From contig VBPK01000044.1 of the NCBI GenBank assembly GCA_005877225.1, positions 1 to 7,173 of the forward strand: a DNA stretch of 7,173 bases, written 5' to 3'. Source of the DNA: Nitrososphaerota archaeon. Lineage in GTDB: Archaea > Thermoproteota > Nitrososphaeria > Nitrososphaerales > Gagatemarchaeaceae. The translations under genes and the position numbers were made by a program. Positions within the stretch are counted from its first letter, which is position 1; every line of letters begins with the position of its first letter. The notes under the pieces were generated by a model. That model was not told the DNA's origin. It saw only the letters and a program-made list of their open reading frames with translations, and searched no databases. Positions 5,575-7,173 of this stretch are shown one piece after another.

Positions 5575-7173
5575 GTGACACTGGCCGAGAGGAGGTACAG
5601 GTCATTCAACCTCCCCGAGTCGAGGCCTCACTTCGCCCGGAGCAAGGCCTTCCACACCGAGCACCTCAAGCTGGAAATCGAGGTGGACCTGCAGCGGAAG
5701 CGCCTCGAGGGCAGAGCCTCCCTTAGGATCGTTCCCCTAAGGACCCTTCCTCGAATCGAACTCGACGCGCGGGCGATGCATATCTCGATGGTTACACTAG
5801 ACGGAGGAGAGTGCAGGTACGAGTACGACAACGAGAAGTTGGTCGTCATCGCCGACTCTCCCTTGAGCCGGGGGGTACACGAGGTACTCGTCTCGTACGC
5901 GGCCTCGCCGATTCAGGGGGTGTACTTCATTCAGCCTGACGAGGCCTACCCCGATAAGGAGGTTCAGGCTTGGACGCAGTCGGAGACGGAGTTCGCGAGT
6001 TACTGGTTCCCCTGCTATGACTCTCCGAACGACAAGAGCACCAGCGAGATGCTCATTACGGTAGAGGAAGGGCTCCTCGCCATCTCGAACGGAAAGCTGC
6101 TCTCCGTCTCGAAGAATCGAGACAAGGTGACTTACCACTGGAAGGAGGAGACGCCTCACTCCAGCTACCTCAACTCTTTCGTCGTCGGAAAGTTCGGAGT
6201 CAAGAAGGAGGAGGTGGACGGCATAAGTCTCGAGTACTATTTTCCAGAAGGGAAGAGGAACGACGTTCCCAGATACTTCGGGGAGACGGCGAAGATGATG
6301 AAAGTCTTTGGGGAACTGACGGGGATCAATTACCCGTACCCAAAGTACGCGCAGACTACCGTCGAGGATTTCATCTACGGGGGGATGGAGAACATCTCCG
6401 CCACGACCCTCGCGACGACCTACTTCCCAGACGAGAGGTCGAATGAGGACTTCCAGGTTTCGTATTCGAGGGAGGGGCAGAACTCAGTCAACCTGGTCGC
6501 GCACGAACTCGCCCATCAATGGTTCGGCGACCTCGTGACCTGCGCCGACTGGACCCACGCGTGGCTGAACGAAGGCTTCGCTTCTTACTTTCAGTGCCTG
6601 TACCTTGAGAAGGAGAAGGGCGTCGACCTTCTAAGGTGGGACATGTCCTTGAAGGCAGAACTCTATTTCGATGAAGAGGAGACCTCCTACCGAAGACCTA
6701 TCGTTGAGAGGAATTACGTCTACCCCGACGACCTCTTCGACTCCGCGACATACGAAAAGGGGGCCTGGATGATACATCAGCTGAGGTACATCCTCGGCGA
6801 CGACTTGTTCTTCAAAGGTGTTCAGGAGTACCTCAGGCAGTTTTCAAGGGAGAACGCCGAGACTCACGACCTGAGGAAGGCTCTCGAGAGGGTTAGCGGA
6901 GAGTCGCTTGAAGAGTACTTTGAGGAGTTCTTCTTTAAGGCGGGATACCCGGAATTTGAGATAGAATACTCCTGGGACGAGGTCGGGTCGACCGCCAACC
7001 TCACCGTGAGACAGAGGCAGCTGACTGACGAGCAGACACCGATCTTCAGGTTGCCGTGTGATATCGTCTTCTACACGAAGAAGGGTAGGACGAAGAGGAG
7101 GGTCCTTCTCTCCTCCGCTGAGGAGAAGCTCGCCTTCGAGTTAGGCTCGAAGCCGAGGATAGTGGAATTCGAC
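5575..7173 (+). CDS. M1-family zinc aminopeptidase (gluzincin), 3' truncated by the window
   Basis: There are 533 codons to the window edge with no stop; full M1 enzymes are about 780-900 residues. The N-terminal beta domain is followed by the substrate-recognition motif G-G-M-E-N (269-273). The zinc site is H-E-L-A-H (310-314) with the third ligand Glu333 in N-E-G-F, giving HExxH-x18-E. The transition-state tyrosine is Tyr393 in A-T-Y-E-K-G-A. All key catalytic residues are present, so the enzyme should be active. It would release N-terminal amino acids from peptides in the cytoplasm, finishing proteasome products as archaeal tricorn-interacting factors do. The missing part is the C-terminal helical domain. 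No signal peptide is visible. GTG at 5575 is chosen because the frame has no ATG upstream and the protein then begins T-L-A-E-R-R-Y-R-S-F-N-L-P. The frame is open further upstream but without a usual start codon. Confidence 0.92.
   Translation, partial: MTLAERRYRSFNLPESRPHFARSKAFHTEHLKLEIEVDLQRKRLEGRASLRIVPLRTLPRIELDARAMHISMVTLDGGECRYEYDNEKLVVIADSPLSRGVHEVLVSYAASPIQGVYFIQPDEAYPDKEVQAWTQSETEFASYWFPCYDSPNDKSTSEMLITVEEGLLAISNGKLLSVSKNRDKVTYHWKEETPHSSYLNSFVVGKFGVKKEEVDGISLEYYFPEGKRNDVPRYFGETAKMMKVFGELTGINYPYPKYAQTTVEDFIYGGMENISATTLATTYFPDERSNEDFQVSYSREGQNSVNLVAHELAHQWFGDLVTCADWTHAWLNEGFASYFQCLYLEKEKGVDLLRWDMSLKAELYFDEEETSYRRPIVERNYVYPDDLFDSATYEKGAWMIHQLRYILGDDLFFKGVQEYLRQFSRENAETHDLRKALERVSGESLEEYFEEFFFKAGYPEFEIEYSWDEVGSTANLTVRQRQLTDEQTPIFRLPCDIVFYTKKGRTKRRVLLSSAEEKLAFELGSKPRIVEFD

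Noticed and set aside
1..7173. CRISPR arrays, insertion sequences with terminal repeats, rRNA
   Set aside because: I saw no regularly spaced repeats, transposase motifs or rRNA-like sequence on either strand.

Overview
The window looks archaeal. The tRNA gene appears to be split by a very short intron that folds into the bulge-helix-bulge shape cut by the archaeal splicing endonuclease. TATA-like boxes sit about 26 bases upstream of likely transcript starts. Start codons include TTG and GTG, and a LAGLIDADG intein interrupts an ATP-grasp gene. The cupredoxin tail and general gene style would suit a Thermoproteota/Nitrososphaeria-type archaeon of roughly 50-60 % GC, but that placement is inference from style, not from a marker gene.

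Layout: (1) Bases 3-101 are the last 32 codons of a small blue-copper protein. (2) Bases 231-322 are a tRNA-Arg(CCG) gene with a 13-nt non-canonical intron at position 29/30 and an encoded CCA, preceded by a TATA-like box at 201-208. (3) Bases 323-723 hold no supportable gene. (4) Two minus-strand genes follow: a zinc-free MDR oxidoreductase (2758-1784) and, downstream of it, a CDF-type divalent metal exporter (1599-724). A compound hairpin lies between them. (5) At about 3024-3064 there is a degenerate copy of the 3' half of the tRNA, in the same orientation as the intact tRNA. Bases 323 to 3064 are therefore bracketed by a direct repeat of a tRNA 3' end, as left by tRNA-targeting integrative elements, although no integrase is visible. 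(6) Bases 3138-5459 are a plus-strand PurD-like ATP-grasp gene interrupted by a 350-residue intein exactly after the conserved GPSTGEMG loop. (7) Bases 5575 to the end are an M1-family zinc aminopeptidase that runs off the window.

The genes do not form one pathway. The cupredoxin, tRNA, ATP-grasp and aminopeptidase genes are all on the plus strand and look like the resident backbone. The oxidoreductase/metal exporter pair is on the opposite strand between the two tRNA-like sequences and is the best candidate for an acquired islet. The three signals most worth following are the mini-intron in the tRNA, the tRNA-remnant repeat, and the intein in a divergent PurD-like enzyme.
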